Below, piece by piece: positions 38,489-48,876 of a stretch of DNA of 64,000 nt (positions are counted from its first letter, which is position 1; each line of letters opens with the position of its first letter). The DNA is taken from NCBI RefSeq assembly GCF_007676755.1, contig NZ_VEBK01000001.1, positions 62,001 to 126,000 of the forward strand, written 5' to 3'. The stretch comes from Bacillus sp. FJAT-22090 (GTDB lineage: Bacteria > Bacillota > Bacilli > Bacillales_A > Planococcaceae). The notes under the pieces are model-generated. The model was not told the DNA's origin. It made no database searches and saw only the letters and a program-made list of their open reading frames with translations. Both the position numbers and the translations under genes were made by a program.

Positions 38489-39370
38489 TTAGTACCTCGG
38501 CTTTCTTTCTAATATTTCGTCGAAAAACTGCAAATAATGTTTATATCGATATTCTTTTATTTCACCAGTTTCTACTGCATCTTTTACTGCACATTTCGGT
38601 TCTTTTACATGCATGCATTCTCTAAACTTGCATGCATCTTGTTTTTCTACAAATTCCGGAAAACATCTGGAAAGTTCTTCTTTTTCCATCAAGTCAAACT
38701 CAAATGAGCTAAAACCTGGAGTGTCTGCAAGTAATCCCCCACAAACCTCAATAAGCTCGACATGCCTAGTCGTATGTTTTCCCCGCCCTAAAGCATTGGA
38801 GATAACCCCGGTTTTTAAATCCAAAGAAGGTAAAATTGTATTTAAAAGTGTCGATTTACCGACACCTGATTGTCCTGCCAATACAGTCGTTTTACCTTTT
38901 AGAAGTGGTGCAATTTTTTCATCAAACGATGGATCGTCTTTGAATGTCTTCAAAACCTGATAGCCGATTTGTTCGTAATCTTTGATATACGCTTCCATCG
39001 TTTCTTCCATTTGTCCGTCCATTAAATCACTTTTTGTTAAACAAATGATTGGCTCCACATTGAAAGACTCAAGTACTACTAAAAATCGGTCCAATAAGAT
39101 GGTATTAAAGTCTGGTTCTTTGATGGAAAATACTAAAATCGCTTGATCTATATTTGCTATTGGAGGGCGGACTAATGTATTTTTACGTTCATGAATAACC
39201 GTGATCGTACCGTCGTTATTACCCTCTACTGTATAATCTACAAAATCTCCTACTAAAGGGGATTCCCCTCTATTTCTAAATACCCCTCTACCACGACATT
39301 GAATGACTTGACCCTCATCATATACATAATAAAAGCCGCTTAATGCTTTTCTAATTTGACCTTGTGGCAT
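38489..39370 (-). CDS. rsgA: Ribosome small subunit GTPase RsgA (CpgA)
   Basis: Circularly permuted GTPase that checks late 30S assembly. An N-terminal OB fold (about 1-70) precedes G4 TKSD, then G1 GQSGVGKSTLLN (about 173-184) and G3 DTPGFSSF, and a C-terminal zinc-binding region with CRECMHVKEPKC-like cysteine spacing (near 247-262). The ATG at 39370 (MPQGQIRK, 293 aa) has GGGAGG 6 nt upstream; a frame to 39460 extends into the gap beyond prkC. In B. subtilis CpgA is also a PrkC substrate, and here too the genes are adjacent. Confidence 0.97.
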   Translation of the reverse strand: MPQGQIRKALSGFYYVYDEGQVIQCRGRGVFRNRGESPLVGDFVDYTVEGNNDGTITVIHERKNTLVRPPIANIDQAILVFSIKEPDFNTILLDRFLVVLESFNVEPIICLTKSDLMDGQMEETMEAYIKDYEQIGYQVLKTFKDDPSFDEKIAPLLKGKTTVLAGQSGVGKSTLLNTILPSLDLKTGVISNALGRGKHTTRHVELIEVCGGLLADTPGFSSFEFDLMEKEELSRCFPEFVEKQDACKFRECMHVKEPKCAVKDAVETGEIKEYRYKHYLQFFDEILERKPRY

Positions 39371-39475
39371 CCGAAACCTCCCTAACATCTTTTTCATACT
39401 AACAAACTTAATTGTACTACGTATGTTAGTCATTTCTCGATATTTAGCAGAGGCTTTCATCCCTGCTAAATGAAC

Positions 39476-41464
39476 TTAAATATCGTCGTACGCAATCGTT
39501 TCATCTGCAATAACAGTTGAATTGACCATAATCCGATATACTGCTTTTTCGCCTTCACTGATCTCTAGCTTTAGTTGTCTAGAGGTTGCTTCAGTTAAAA
39601 CAAACTCTTCAGCCGGCTCCGCAAGACTTCGTGTCTTATCTTGAATATAAATACGAACAATTTGTTCTTGAACTACTATATCATCATTTTCGTCATCCTC
39701 TGAGCCCTCACCATTAGTAGTTGGTTGCTCATATGGAATCGTAACCGTCTTCACAAAAAATTTGGAAGGTTTTTCTTTTGGTCCATCTGATACTACAACT
39801 TCAATTGTACTTCCAGGTGCTACTTTTGCATTTGGTTTTGGATCTTGTCTAATAACATTTCCTTTTTGTACTTTATCAGAGTTTTCTTTTCCAATAACTT
39901 TAATCTTGAAGCCAGAAGACTTCTCTGTATCCTTCAATGCTTTTTCGTTAAAGTTAGTTAAATCATTCACCGTTCGCAGATCGAGGCCTTTGCTTACTAC
40001 AAATTCTAGATCCGTTTCTCCTGGAATAATTTCCGTACCACCAATTGGCGTTTGCTCTAATATAGTTCCTGCTGGTTTAGAGTCAAATCTTTCTTCTATT
40101 ACTTCAACGTCACGTAATCCTTGATTTTGCAGTAATGTTCGCACTTGATCAATATCTTGACCAGTATAATCACCTATTGCGGAAGTTTCTCTGCCTGATG
40201 AGACAAATAGATGTATTTCGGTTTCTTTATCCCGCATTTTTCCTGCCTCAGGTGTTGTCCGAATAACATGATCTTCTTCGACTTCTTCCGAAAACTCGGG
40301 TGTTTGATCACCAATTGTAAATCCTTCCGCTTCGAGTTGTTCAATGGCTTCCTGGAGTTCTAGGTTAGACACATCCGGTACTTCAATTTTTTCCGGTTTA
40401 AATAATCCCGGGAATACGATGATAAACAGAAGAGCGAGCAGAACGATAGCAGCTATTATGGCACCTATGATCTTTCTTTTTTTTCGTTTATTTTTCGGTT
40501 TTTCTACTTCAACCGTTCCAGATTCAACAGGAATCTTTTTCGTGTCGGAAACTTCTTCAAAGGAAACAGGTTCTTTAATAACCGGTAAAATTTTTGTTGC
40601 ATCTTCGTCCACAGCAACTGTAAACTTCGCTTCCCCTGTTCTTTCTGGAGATAGGGCAGTTGCTAAATCTGCTTCCATTTCCTCAGCAGAACGATATCTA
40701 TTCTTCTGATCTTTTGCTGTAGCTTTAAGCACAACATTTTCCAAACTCTGTGGAATAGCGGGATTAATAGCCCGAATGGAAGGAGTTTCTGATTGTAAAT
40801 GCTTTAATGCAATAGATACGGCAGATTCTCCAGAAAAAGGAAGTTGACCAGTTAATAACTCGAATAAAACAATACCTAAAGCATATATATCAGATTGCTT
40901 AGTAGCCGTTCCTCCCCGAGCTTGTTCAGGAGATAAATAATGAACTGTCCCTAAAACAGAGTTTGTTTGTGTATAGGAAGTTGCACTGAGCGCCATCGCT
41001 ATCCCAAAGTCTGTAATTTTGATATTTTCCTCTTCGTCCAACAATATATTTTGAGGTTTGACATCCCGATGAATAATATGGTTATTATGTGCATTTGCAA
41101 TAGCAGACGTAAGTTGCTTCATAATAGTTACTGATTTATTTGGTGAAACCGGAGCATTTCGTTGTATGTATTGTTTTAATGTCTCTCCTTTAACATACTC
41201 CATGACAATATAGTGAATATCCCCATCTTCTCCGACATCATATATATTCACTATATTTGGGTGTGTAAGGCTAGTTGCAGAAAGTGCTTCCCGTTGAAAA
41301 CGACGATGTAATTCTTCTTCGTTAGAAAAATCATAGCGTAAAATTTTAATCGCTACATCACGGTCTAAAATCATGTCATGTGCCAAATACACATTGGACA
41401 TACCGCCTCCGCCAATCATTTCAAGCAACTTGTATCTGCCGCTAATTCGTTTGCCTATTAACAT
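39476..41464 (-). CDS. prkC: Serine/threonine kinase PrkC with PASTA domains
   Basis: Membrane kinase that senses muropeptides and cell-wall state. The kinase domain (about 1-270) has the G-loop GGGGMSNVY, Lys40 (VAIKIL), catalytic Asp134 in HRDVKPQN and TDFG. A basic linker leads to a single membrane span at 332-355, followed by three PASTA domains (about 358-425, 426-495, 496-560) and a C-terminal beta-rich tail to 662. It follows the phosphatase prpC by 2 nt. Confidence 0.97.
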   Translation of the reverse strand: MLIGKRISGRYKLLEMIGGGGMSNVYLAHDMILDRDVAIKILRYDFSNEEELHRRFQREALSATSLTHPNIVNIYDVGEDGDIHYIVMEYVKGETLKQYIQRNAPVSPNKSVTIMKQLTSAIANAHNNHIIHRDVKPQNILLDEEENIKITDFGIAMALSATSYTQTNSVLGTVHYLSPEQARGGTATKQSDIYALGIVLFELLTGQLPFSGESAVSIALKHLQSETPSIRAINPAIPQSLENVVLKATAKDQKNRYRSAEEMEADLATALSPERTGEAKFTVAVDEDATKILPVIKEPVSFEEVSDTKKIPVESGTVEVEKPKNKRKKRKIIGAIIAAIVLLALLFIIVFPGLFKPEKIEVPDVSNLELQEAIEQLEAEGFTIGDQTPEFSEEVEEDHVIRTTPEAGKMRDKETEIHLFVSSGRETSAIGDYTGQDIDQVRTLLQNQGLRDVEVIEERFDSKPAGTILEQTPIGGTEIIPGETDLEFVVSKGLDLRTVNDLTNFNEKALKDTEKSSGFKIKVIGKENSDKVQKGNVIRQDPKPNAKVAPGSTIEVVVSDGPKEKPSKFFVKTVTIPYEQPTTNGEGSEDDENDDIVVQEQIVRIYIQDKTRSLAEPAEEFVLTEATSRQLKLEISEGEKAVYRIMVNSTVIADETIAYDDI

Positions 41465-41466
41465 TC

Positions 41467-42204
41467 TTACACCTCCTCTTCATGGTTTGATAGCAAGATC
41501 AATGAGATATTATCTTCTCCACCCGATTGGATTGCTTCCTCCACTAATTCCTTTCCTTTTTCTTGTAACGTCTTGTCCGAATATAGAAGAGCTTGTATAA
41601 ATGATTTGCTTAATTTATTGCTTAAACCATCTGTACAAAAAAGAAAATAAGAGTTCGGGACAAATTCTACATCATAAAAATCAGGCTGTATCGTTTGTTC
41701 TGTACCAATTGCTTTCATCAGTAAGTTTTTATTGGGATGAGTTTTAGCCTGTTCTTCACTAATCTCGCCAGAATCAATTAAAATATTTACATAGGAATGA
41801 TCTCGTGTTATTTGTTTCACATTTTCTTTTGTAATTTGATATACTCGACTGTCTCCTACATGTGCAATGATGCACTTGTTTTTGTGAAATAAACCGGCGA
41901 TTAATGTCGTTCCCATTCCTTCACATCCAGTATTGACGGCTGAATGTCTAGCAATCGACTGATTAATGGATTGAAATGTGTACGTCAACCAGTCCTTTGC
42001 TTTAATAACAGTGGGATTATACGTTGTAAAATATTTTTTTAACTCAGTGATTGCGAGTTCACTTGCAACGTCACCAGCATTGTGTCCACCCATGCCATCT
42101 GCAACAACAGCCAGTATTCGATTATCATCTCGTTCGAAAACATCTACCCGATCCTCATTTACTGTCCTTCTTAAGCCTACATCAGTTTCAACAACGAACT
42201 TCAT
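41467..42204 (-). CDS. prpC: PP2C-type serine/threonine phosphatase PrpC (Stp)
   Basis: Reverses PrkC phosphorylation. PPM fold with DVGLRRTVNEDRV, VVADGMGGHNAGDVAS (metal-binding DGMGG) and FLFCTDGLSN, ending GGEDNISLILL. 245 aa. AGAGGTG precedes the start. It sits ahead of prkC with just 2 nt between, so kinase and phosphatase are co-expressed. Confidence 0.97.
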   Translation of the reverse strand: MKFVVETDVGLRRTVNEDRVDVFERDDNRILAVVADGMGGHNAGDVASELAITELKKYFTTYNPTVIKAKDWLTYTFQSINQSIARHSAVNTGCEGMGTTLIAGLFHKNKCIIAHVGDSRVYQITKENVKQITRDHSYVNILIDSGEISEEQAKTHPNKNLLMKAIGTEQTIQPDFYDVEFVPNSYFLFCTDGLSNKLSKSFIQALLYSDKTLQEKGKELVEEAIQSGGEDNISLILLSNHEEEV

Positions 42205-42261
42205 TTATTCTTTCACCTCTTTTAGAATGAAAAGAAAACACAATTTTCCCATAACAGAATC

Positions 42262-43611
42262 TTACTTCTTCTTGAAAACTGCAACAAAGAATCCATCACT
42301 TCTTAAATCTTGTGGGAAAAGTTGGAGCATTCCTTCCTCTTCCTGTTCTTTTATATTTGTAATAACGTCCGGGAACTGTTGAAGTTCCATATCCGGATGT
42401 GCCTCTAAAAACAACTTGGCCGTACCTTCGTTTTCATCACGGTCTACGGTACAAGTACTATACACTAAAATTCCGTCTCTCTTTAAAAGCTTATAAGCCT
42501 CATCCAGTAAATTCAGTTGGATTGGCTTGAGTGATGCGAAATCTTTTTCGTTTTTGGTGTATTTAATGTCTGGCTTACGTTTCATCACACCAAGACCGCT
42601 GCATGGAGCATCTACTAAAATACGGTCAAATGACGCTGCAGGGTATGCCTCAGAAGATTTACGACCATCCATCTGAACTGTTTCGATAAAACCAAAGCCG
42701 AGTCTTTCCGCATTTTCTTGTACTAATTTTAATTTATGCTGATGAATATCCATTGCAACTAATTTGCCCGTGTTCCGCATTTTCTCCGCGATATGGGTGG
42801 TTTTTCCTCCAGGGGCTGAACACATATCTAATACAGTCATACCAGGTTCCACTTGAAGCGCATATGCAGGTATCATCGAGCTTTCGTCTTGAATCGTGAT
42901 AAAGCCCTTCTGAAAAGCGGTCGTTTTAGCAGCTTGTCCATTAAACAAATAAATACATTCTGGTATAACTTCGCTTTGCGCAACGACATATCCTTCTTGT
43001 GTCAACAAGTGTAGCACTTGTTCCACTGTACGTTTAAATAAATTCACACGAAGCGTCGTAACTGGTTGTTCATTATTCTCTTTAAGCATTTTCGCTGTTG
43101 TTTCATAACCATATTCATTTACAAATCGTTTCACCATCCAAAGTGGATGACTTGTTTCGATAGAAAGTCGCTCAAGATCATCTTTTATTTCATCCGTTGA
43201 GCGAACTCCTTCTCTTAATATAGAACGGAGAATACCATTGACTGTGCCAGCTATCCCTTTATGTCCTCTTCTTTTAGCGATATTCACTGCCTCATTTACC
43301 GCTGCATGATCTGGGATACGAGATAAGTAATGTATCTGATATAAAGAAAGGCGCAACAATTGCTTTACCCAATCATCCAACTTCCCTTTGATGAAAGGTT
43401 GTAAATAATAGTCCAAGGTCATTTTATATTGCAATGTTCCATACGTTAACTCTGTTAAAAGTGCACGATCCTTATCATCAATTTTATATTTCTCAATCGT
43501 TTGATGTAATAATAAGTTGCTATAAGCTTGGTGCTTTTCGACGGCCATTAATATTGTCAGTGCCGCATCTCGAACATTACCTGTCCAAATCTTCTCTGGT
43601 TTTTTTGTCAT
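42262..43611 (-). CDS. rsmB: 16S rRNA (cytosine-967-C5)-methyltransferase RsmB (Sun)
   Basis: Methylates C967 of 16S rRNA. An N-terminal NusB-like domain (about 1-150) is followed by the Rossmann methyltransferase with DMCSAPGGKTTHIAEKM, DAPCSGLG (one catalytic cysteine) and YSTCTVDRDENEG (the second). 449 aa. Starts within a 4-nt overlap with fmt. Confidence 0.97.
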   Translation of the reverse strand: MTKKPEKIWTGNVRDAALTILMAVEKHQAYSNLLLHQTIEKYKIDDKDRALLTELTYGTLQYKMTLDYYLQPFIKGKLDDWVKQLLRLSLYQIHYLSRIPDHAAVNEAVNIAKRRGHKGIAGTVNGILRSILREGVRSTDEIKDDLERLSIETSHPLWMVKRFVNEYGYETTAKMLKENNEQPVTTLRVNLFKRTVEQVLHLLTQEGYVVAQSEVIPECIYLFNGQAAKTTAFQKGFITIQDESSMIPAYALQVEPGMTVLDMCSAPGGKTTHIAEKMRNTGKLVAMDIHQHKLKLVQENAERLGFGFIETVQMDGRKSSEAYPAASFDRILVDAPCSGLGVMKRKPDIKYTKNEKDFASLKPIQLNLLDEAYKLLKRDGILVYSTCTVDRDENEGTAKLFLEAHPDMELQQFPDVITNIKEQEEEGMLQLFPQDLRSDGFFVAVFKKK

Positions 43612-44549
43612 TCAAATGTATCTCCTATTCGCAATTTCGAACCAACGCCTCGCAAATAATCTTCTGCGGACATTTTCTTTTTTCCAGCTGGCTGTAATTC
43701 ATTAATTCGAATTGCTTCTTCCATGCCTGTTTGGACTACAAAATAATCTGATTCGATTTTCACAACTGTTCCCGGTCGTTCTTTTGTATTAATTTGGATT
43801 GTATCTGCTTTCCAAATTTTCACTGGTTGATCTTCTAGCATCGTATATGAAACTGGCCATGGATGTAACCCGCGAATTTGATTGTGTATTGCTAAAGCTG
43901 GCTTATCCCAATTTATTCTTTCTTGCTCTCGCGAAATATTTTTTGCATATGTCACAAGTGTATCATCTTGTTTTATACGATTATTCGTCTTTGAAACAAT
44001 GGATGGCAATGTTTCTTTCAGCAATATAGTACCCACTTTACTTAATTTATCAAACAGCAATCCTGTATCATCCGTATGATCGATGGAAGTTTCGCTTTGT
44101 GCAATTATATCCCCTGCATCCAGCTTTTCTTCCATATACATTATCGTTACACCCGTTTTTTCTTGCCCATCGATAATTGCTTGATGAATCGGTGCTCCTC
44201 CGCGATAAGCAGGTAGCAGCGATGCGTGAACATTAATACAACCTAATTCCGGTATTTCTAATAATTCTTTTGGTAAAAGCTGTCCAAATGCAGCTGTCAC
44301 GATGAGATCTGGTTTCAATGAAATAATTTGTTGCAATTCCTCTGAGCCTTTTAGTTTTGTTGGCTGTATAACCGTAAGGCCTAATTTTACCGCTTCTTCT
44401 TTTACAGGTGGAGCAGTTAATACTTTTTTTCTTCCTACTGGTCGATCTGGTTGTGTTACTACAGCAGATACATGATAGCCTTCTTCAACAAGCATTCGTA
44501 ATATGGGAGCGGAGAATGCAGGTGTACCCATGAAAACAATATTTGTCAT
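43608..44549 (-). CDS. fmt: Methionyl-tRNA formyltransferase
   Basis: Formylates initiator Met-tRNA. FMGTPAFSAPILR at the start, catalytic INVHASLLPAYRGGAPIHQAI, and the C-terminal OB-like domain (about 205-313). 313 aa. Overlaps def and rsmB by 4 nt each. Confidence 0.98.
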   Translation of the reverse strand: MTNIVFMGTPAFSAPILRMLVEEGYHVSAVVTQPDRPVGRKKVLTAPPVKEEAVKLGLTVIQPTKLKGSEELQQIISLKPDLIVTAAFGQLLPKELLEIPELGCINVHASLLPAYRGGAPIHQAIIDGQEKTGVTIMYMEEKLDAGDIIAQSETSIDHTDDTGLLFDKLSKVGTILLKETLPSIVSKTNNRIKQDDTLVTYAKNISREQERINWDKPALAIHNQIRGLHPWPVSYTMLEDQPVKIWKADTIQINTKERPGTVVKIESDYFVVQTGMEEAIRINELQPAGKKKMSAEDYLRGVGSKLRIGDTFE

Positions 44550-45037
44550 GCTTCTTCCTCCTCTTCACTCTCTAACTCTTCCAATTCTACGTAACGAACA
44601 ATTTTAGAGGTAAATAAAACTCCATGTAAGTGATCGATTTCGTGCAAAATAGCTCTTGCTTCATAGTCTTCAGCTTCCAGTTCATATAATGCACCGTCTC
44701 TATCTTGCGCTTCTACTTTGACATAAAATGGTCGTTCCACTTCACCATAAAGATCCGGAAAGCTTAAACAGCCTTCTACTTCTATTTCAGCTCCGCCTAT
44801 TTCTACAACCTCTGGGTTGATCATTTCGATTACTTCTTGTCCTTCTCCGAGGTCCACGATTGCTACTTGAATCGTCTCTCCCACTTGTGGGGCTGCAATA
44901 CCAATGCCATCAGAAGCAATCATCGTATCGTACATATCATCAAGAAGTGTCGCTAATTTTGCATCAAAAGTTTCTACTTCTCTACATTTTGTCGTTAATA
45001 TTTCATTCGGGTGTTTAATAATCGGTCTAATTGCCAT
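44546..45037 (-). CDS. def: Peptide deformylase
   Basis: Removes the formyl group from nascent chains. The three metalloenzyme motifs are present: GIGIAAPQVG, EGCLSFP (metal-binding cysteine) and HEIDHLHG (metal-binding histidines and catalytic Glu). 163 aa. Forms a logical pair with fmt, which it overlaps. A 115-nt gap separates it from priA; I see no clear promoter there. Confidence 0.97.
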   Translation of the reverse strand: MAIRPIIKHPNEILTTKCREVETFDAKLATLLDDMYDTMIASDGIGIAAPQVGETIQVAIVDLGEGQEVIEMINPEVVEIGGAEIEVEGCLSFPDLYGEVERPFYVKVEAQDRDGALYELEAEDYEARAILHEIDHLHGVLFTSKIVRYVELEELESEEEEEA

Positions 45038-45152
45038 GTCATTTCCTCATTTCAAACTTTGTAACATCCGTCAGGGGAGATTTAACTTTGTTCAGCAAAT
45101 ATATTTCTGCAACTAGCATTGTACTAGGACAGCTTTTTTGACTGTAATAAAA

Positions 45153-47564
45153 CTAAATAATCGTGGATGGATCTAAATCAATTGTAAGAATGATGCCCTT
45201 TTTCATCCACTCTGTACGGTATATTTTTATCAATTGCTGTAACTTTTCAATTAATAATGGTTCTTTTTTGTATTTTATCAAACATTGGTAACGATATCTA
45301 TTTTGTATTTTGCTGATAGCACTCGCAGAAGGACCAACAACCATCGTTTGATCGGATAAATTCGCCCGTAACCAATCTGTTGCCAGTTTTGCGTACTCTG
45401 ATGCAAGCATTACATTTTCATGCGTTACTTGAACTAAGGTTAGATAATAAAAAGGAGGATATCCATACTGTTTCCGAACGAGCATTTCTGTTTGATAAAA
45501 AGGCTCATACAATTGTGCTTTAGATAGCTCTATCGCGTAATGCTCTGGAGTATATGTCTGGATAAATACCTTTCCTTTTTTATCATGTCTACCTGCTCTC
45601 CCGCTCACTTGGGTCATCAATTGAAACGTTTTTTCAGAAGCCCTAAAATCAGCGAGATGCAATGTCGTATCAGCATTTAACACGCCGACTAGTGTAATAT
45701 TCGGAAAATCTAATCCTTTCGCGATCATTTGCGTTCCTAGAAGAATATCTGCCTCTCCGTCACCAAATTGTTTCAAAATACGCTCATGAGAACCCTTCGT
45801 TCTTGTTGTATCCACATCCATTCGCAGTACTCTTGCGTAAGGAAATAGCTTGGCGATTTCTTCTTCCACTTTTTGAGTACCTGTTCCAAAAAAGCGTATA
45901 TGCTCACTCGAACATTCGGGACATTCTCTTGGAACTGGTTCCTCATGTCCACAATAATGACATTTTAATTGTTCACCAGCGCGATGATATGTAAGCGAAA
46001 TATCACATTGATCACACTCTACAACTGTTCCACAGTCACGACATAAGACAAAAGAAGAAAACCCTCGTTTATTTAAAAATAATACTATTTGTTCTTTTTT
46101 ATCTAATTTTTCACTTACAGCATCAGCTAACTCTACACTGAACATCGATCGGTTGCCATTTTTCAACTCTGCTCTCATATCTACAATATTTACCTCTGGA
46201 AGTGCTTGCTCTTTTGCACGCATTTTCAAAGTCAATAAAGAATAAACTCCTTTGGATGCTCGTGCATATGATTCTAGCGAAGGGGTAGCACTGCCTAATA
46301 TGACAGGACATTGATGAAAATCACTACGCCAAATCGCTACATCCCTTGCGTGGTATCGAGGGTTGTCCTCTTGTTTATAAGTAGACTCATGTTCTTCATC
46401 TAAAATGATAACCCCTAAATCTTTAAACGGAGCAAATATTGCCGATCTCGCACCGACGACAACCTTCACTTCTCCACGCCATATTTTACGCCATTCATCG
46501 TATTTTTCACCGACAGACAGTCCACTATGCATGACAGCTACTTCATCACCAAAACGCAGTTTAAAGCGGCGTGTCATTTGAGGTGTCAATGAAATTTCAG
46601 GAACGAGCATAATTGCTTGTTTTCCTTTTAAAATAGATTTTTCAATAGCGTTCAAATAAATTTCTGTTTTTCCGCTACCAGTAATACCATGTAGTAAGAA
46701 TGTTGTATTTTCTGTATAGTCTTGAGCATGATTTACGTTTGTTAATGCACTCGTTTGTTCTTGCGTAAGTTCAAATCGATTATCCGTATCCTGATAGTCT
46801 AATGAAGTAATTTCTCGGTACACTTCTTCTTGTTCTTTTACTAAAATACTTTTTTCAACTAAAGCTTTTACTGTACTATTTGTTGCATTTGCCCTCTCCA
46901 TCAATTGTTGCATCGTGAAAGAGGTTGGTTCTTGCTGTAATAGCCATTCGATCAATTCTTTTTGCTTCACTGCTTGCTTTGTTAGATTTTTTAACTGATC
47001 AACGATAAATACTTTATCGTCTGTCACTTTGTATTTCACAATCACTTTTGCCTTTGCATGCTGTTTAATAACCGTTTCAAGTTCTAAACTACCTTGCGTT
47101 AAATACTTTTTCATTTGTCGCAAGTAGCCAGCCTTTTCTATTACTTCATAAGAAATTACCTCTTTTTTACCGAACAAAGCTAGAAAAGCTTCATCTAGTA
47201 AGGAGGGATTGATTAGCTTAATGTTTTTTTTATAAGAAGCACGCAAAGCTGCTGGAAGCATTACTTGTAGGGCATCAATTTCATAACATAACGTTTTTTT
47301 AGTAAGCCACTTCGATAATTGCAAAAGCTCTTCTGTAACGACAGGTTCGAGATCAATAATTGAGTGAACTTCTTTTAATTTGGATATATCAAGATCTGTT
47401 TGTTCCTTTATATCCGTTATAAAGCCTTGCACCTTTCGATTACCAAAAGGAACATGCACTCGGCTTCCACGTTCAACAAGAGACTCTAGTTCTTCGGGTA
47501 CAATATAGTCAAATGGTCGATCAATTGGATAAGCTGAAACATCAACGATTACTTCTACTATCAT
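45153..47564 (-). CDS. priA: Primosomal helicase PriA
   Basis: Restarts stalled replication forks and loads the primosome. N-terminal DNA-binding domain (FDYIVPEELESLVERGSRVHVPFGNRKVQGFI), helicase core with GITGSGKTEIYL, IILDEEHESTYKQ and SATPSLES, and a zinc-binding insertion with eight cysteines (CRDCG, CDQC, CHYCG, CPECS). 803 aa. Overlaps coaBC by 4 nt. Confidence 0.98.
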   Translation of the reverse strand: MIVEVIVDVSAYPIDRPFDYIVPEELESLVERGSRVHVPFGNRKVQGFITDIKEQTDLDISKLKEVHSIIDLEPVVTEELLQLSKWLTKKTLCYEIDALQVMLPAALRASYKKNIKLINPSLLDEAFLALFGKKEVISYEVIEKAGYLRQMKKYLTQGSLELETVIKQHAKAKVIVKYKVTDDKVFIVDQLKNLTKQAVKQKELIEWLLQQEPTSFTMQQLMERANATNSTVKALVEKSILVKEQEEVYREITSLDYQDTDNRFELTQEQTSALTNVNHAQDYTENTTFLLHGITGSGKTEIYLNAIEKSILKGKQAIMLVPEISLTPQMTRRFKLRFGDEVAVMHSGLSVGEKYDEWRKIWRGEVKVVVGARSAIFAPFKDLGVIILDEEHESTYKQEDNPRYHARDVAIWRSDFHQCPVILGSATPSLESYARASKGVYSLLTLKMRAKEQALPEVNIVDMRAELKNGNRSMFSVELADAVSEKLDKKEQIVLFLNKRGFSSFVLCRDCGTVVECDQCDISLTYHRAGEQLKCHYCGHEEPVPRECPECSSEHIRFFGTGTQKVEEEIAKLFPYARVLRMDVDTTRTKGSHERILKQFGDGEADILLGTQMIAKGLDFPNITLVGVLNADTTLHLADFRASEKTFQLMTQVSGRAGRHDKKGKVFIQTYTPEHYAIELSKAQLYEPFYQTEMLVRKQYGYPPFYYLTLVQVTHENVMLASEYAKLATDWLRANLSDQTMVVGPSASAISKIQNRYRYQCLIKYKKEPLLIEKLQQLIKIYRTEWMKKGIILTIDLDPSTII

Positions 47565-48769
47565 TTCGACTCAGCTGTTTCTAATCTCATAATTGTCTCA
47601 AATAACTGAAGTGCAAGCTCCTTTTTAGGTAAATGGGGAAAATGCATTTCAACATTATTTCTACCAACCAATGTTACAGAATTTGTTTCTGTACCAAAAC
47701 CTGAGCCTGTTTCTGTCACATCATTTGCAACAATATAATCTGCGTTTTTCTTTTCCAATTTCCCTTTAGCATAATGAACGACATCGTTTGTTTCAGCAGC
47801 GAACCCTATTAAAAGTTGGTTCACTTTTCGTTCGCCAAGTGATGCAAGAATATCGGTTGTACGTTCCAAAACGATCGTAGCTTCTCCAGGTTGCTTTTTC
47901 ATCTTTTGACCATGCACTTCTTTTGGCTTATAATCCGCTACAGCAGCCGTTTTAACAACAATAGAAGCCGTGTCAAACTGATCTAAAACTGCCTCGTACA
48001 TTTCTTGGGCACTTTCTACTTGAATGAGCGCTACATTTGCAGGAGCATCTATGCATACTGGACCAGAGATTAAAATCGTTTCAGCACCTAAATCTGCAGC
48101 AGCTGCTGCCATCGCATAACCCATTTTACCGCTAGAAAAGTTCGTCAAAAAACGTACGGGATCAATTCTTTCTCTTGTAGGACCAGCAGTTACAACGACT
48201 TTTTTACCTTTTAAAGGTAAATCCTTTGGTGAAAAATGTTCTTCCACTAGATTTACAATTTTTTCAGGTTCCTCTAACCGACCTTTTCCAACATAACCAC
48301 ATGCTAAAAAACCTTCAGAAGGCTCGATAAATGCATATCCGTCTTTTGAAAGCTGCTCAATATTACGTATCACTGCTGCATTTTCGTACATATGTACATT
48401 CATAGCTGGTGCAATCCAAACGTCTGCAGTTGTTGCTAGTAAAGTAGTCGTCACCATATCATCCGCAATTCCATTCGCAAGCTTACCAATCACATTGGCA
48501 GTTGTCGGCGCAACGATAACTAAATCTGCCCAGTCTGCCAAATTTATATGGGCAATCACGCTAGAATCTTTTTCATCAAATGTGTCAAAATACACATCAT
48601 TTCTAGACATCGCTTGAAAGCTTAATGGTTGTACAAATTCCATCGCTGATTTCGTCATAATAACTTTAACATCCGCACCAGCTTGGGTTAGCTTACTCAC
48701 TAAGGCCACGGCTTTATAAACGGCAATCCCTCCAGTTACACAAACGACAATTTTTTTAGAAGTTAACAT
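47561..48769 (-). CDS. coaBC: Bifunctional CoaBC (phosphopantothenoylcysteine synthetase/decarboxylase)
   Basis: Two consecutive steps of coenzyme A synthesis. The N-terminal CoaC flavoprotein half (about 1-180) has VTGGIAVYKAVALVSKL, APTTANVIGKLANGIADD and APAMNVHMY. The C-terminal CoaB half (about 185-402) has VVVTAGPTRERIDPVRFLTNFSSGKMG and the conserved VANDV. 402 aa. A hairpin separates it from rpoZ. Confidence 0.97.
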   Translation of the reverse strand: MLTSKKIVVCVTGGIAVYKAVALVSKLTQAGADVKVIMTKSAMEFVQPLSFQAMSRNDVYFDTFDEKDSSVIAHINLADWADLVIVAPTTANVIGKLANGIADDMVTTTLLATTADVWIAPAMNVHMYENAAVIRNIEQLSKDGYAFIEPSEGFLACGYVGKGRLEEPEKIVNLVEEHFSPKDLPLKGKKVVVTAGPTRERIDPVRFLTNFSSGKMGYAMAAAAADLGAETILISGPVCIDAPANVALIQVESAQEMYEAVLDQFDTASIVVKTAAVADYKPKEVHGQKMKKQPGEATIVLERTTDILASLGERKVNQLLIGFAAETNDVVHYAKGKLEKKNADYIVANDVTETGSGFGTETNSVTLVGRNNVEMHFPHLPKKELALQLFETIMRLETAESK

Positions 48770-48782
48770 AAGAATTTCTCCC

Positions 48783-48829
48783 CTCTAAATAACAACCTCC
48801 CAAAGAAGAATTCATTCTTTGGGAGGTTG
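48783..48829 (-). terminator. Intercistronic hairpin between rpoZ and coaBC
   Basis: A perfect 15-bp stem CAACCTCCCAAAGAA / TTCTTTGGGAGGTTG (48793-48807 with 48815-48829) with loop GAATTCA. On the minus strand only TTGTTATTTAG follows, so it may be a partial terminator or processing site adjusting coaBC-priA expression. The coaBC ribosome binding site starts just after. Confidence 0.65.
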
Positions 48830-48876
48830 CTTCTTGATCAATGACGCATTTCGCATAATTGCGTACAAGTTAAAAA

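Noticed and set aside
45038-45152. Possible promoter or leader between priA and def
   Set aside because: Only a 4-bp stem and no convincing -35/-10 pair; def may simply be read through from priA.
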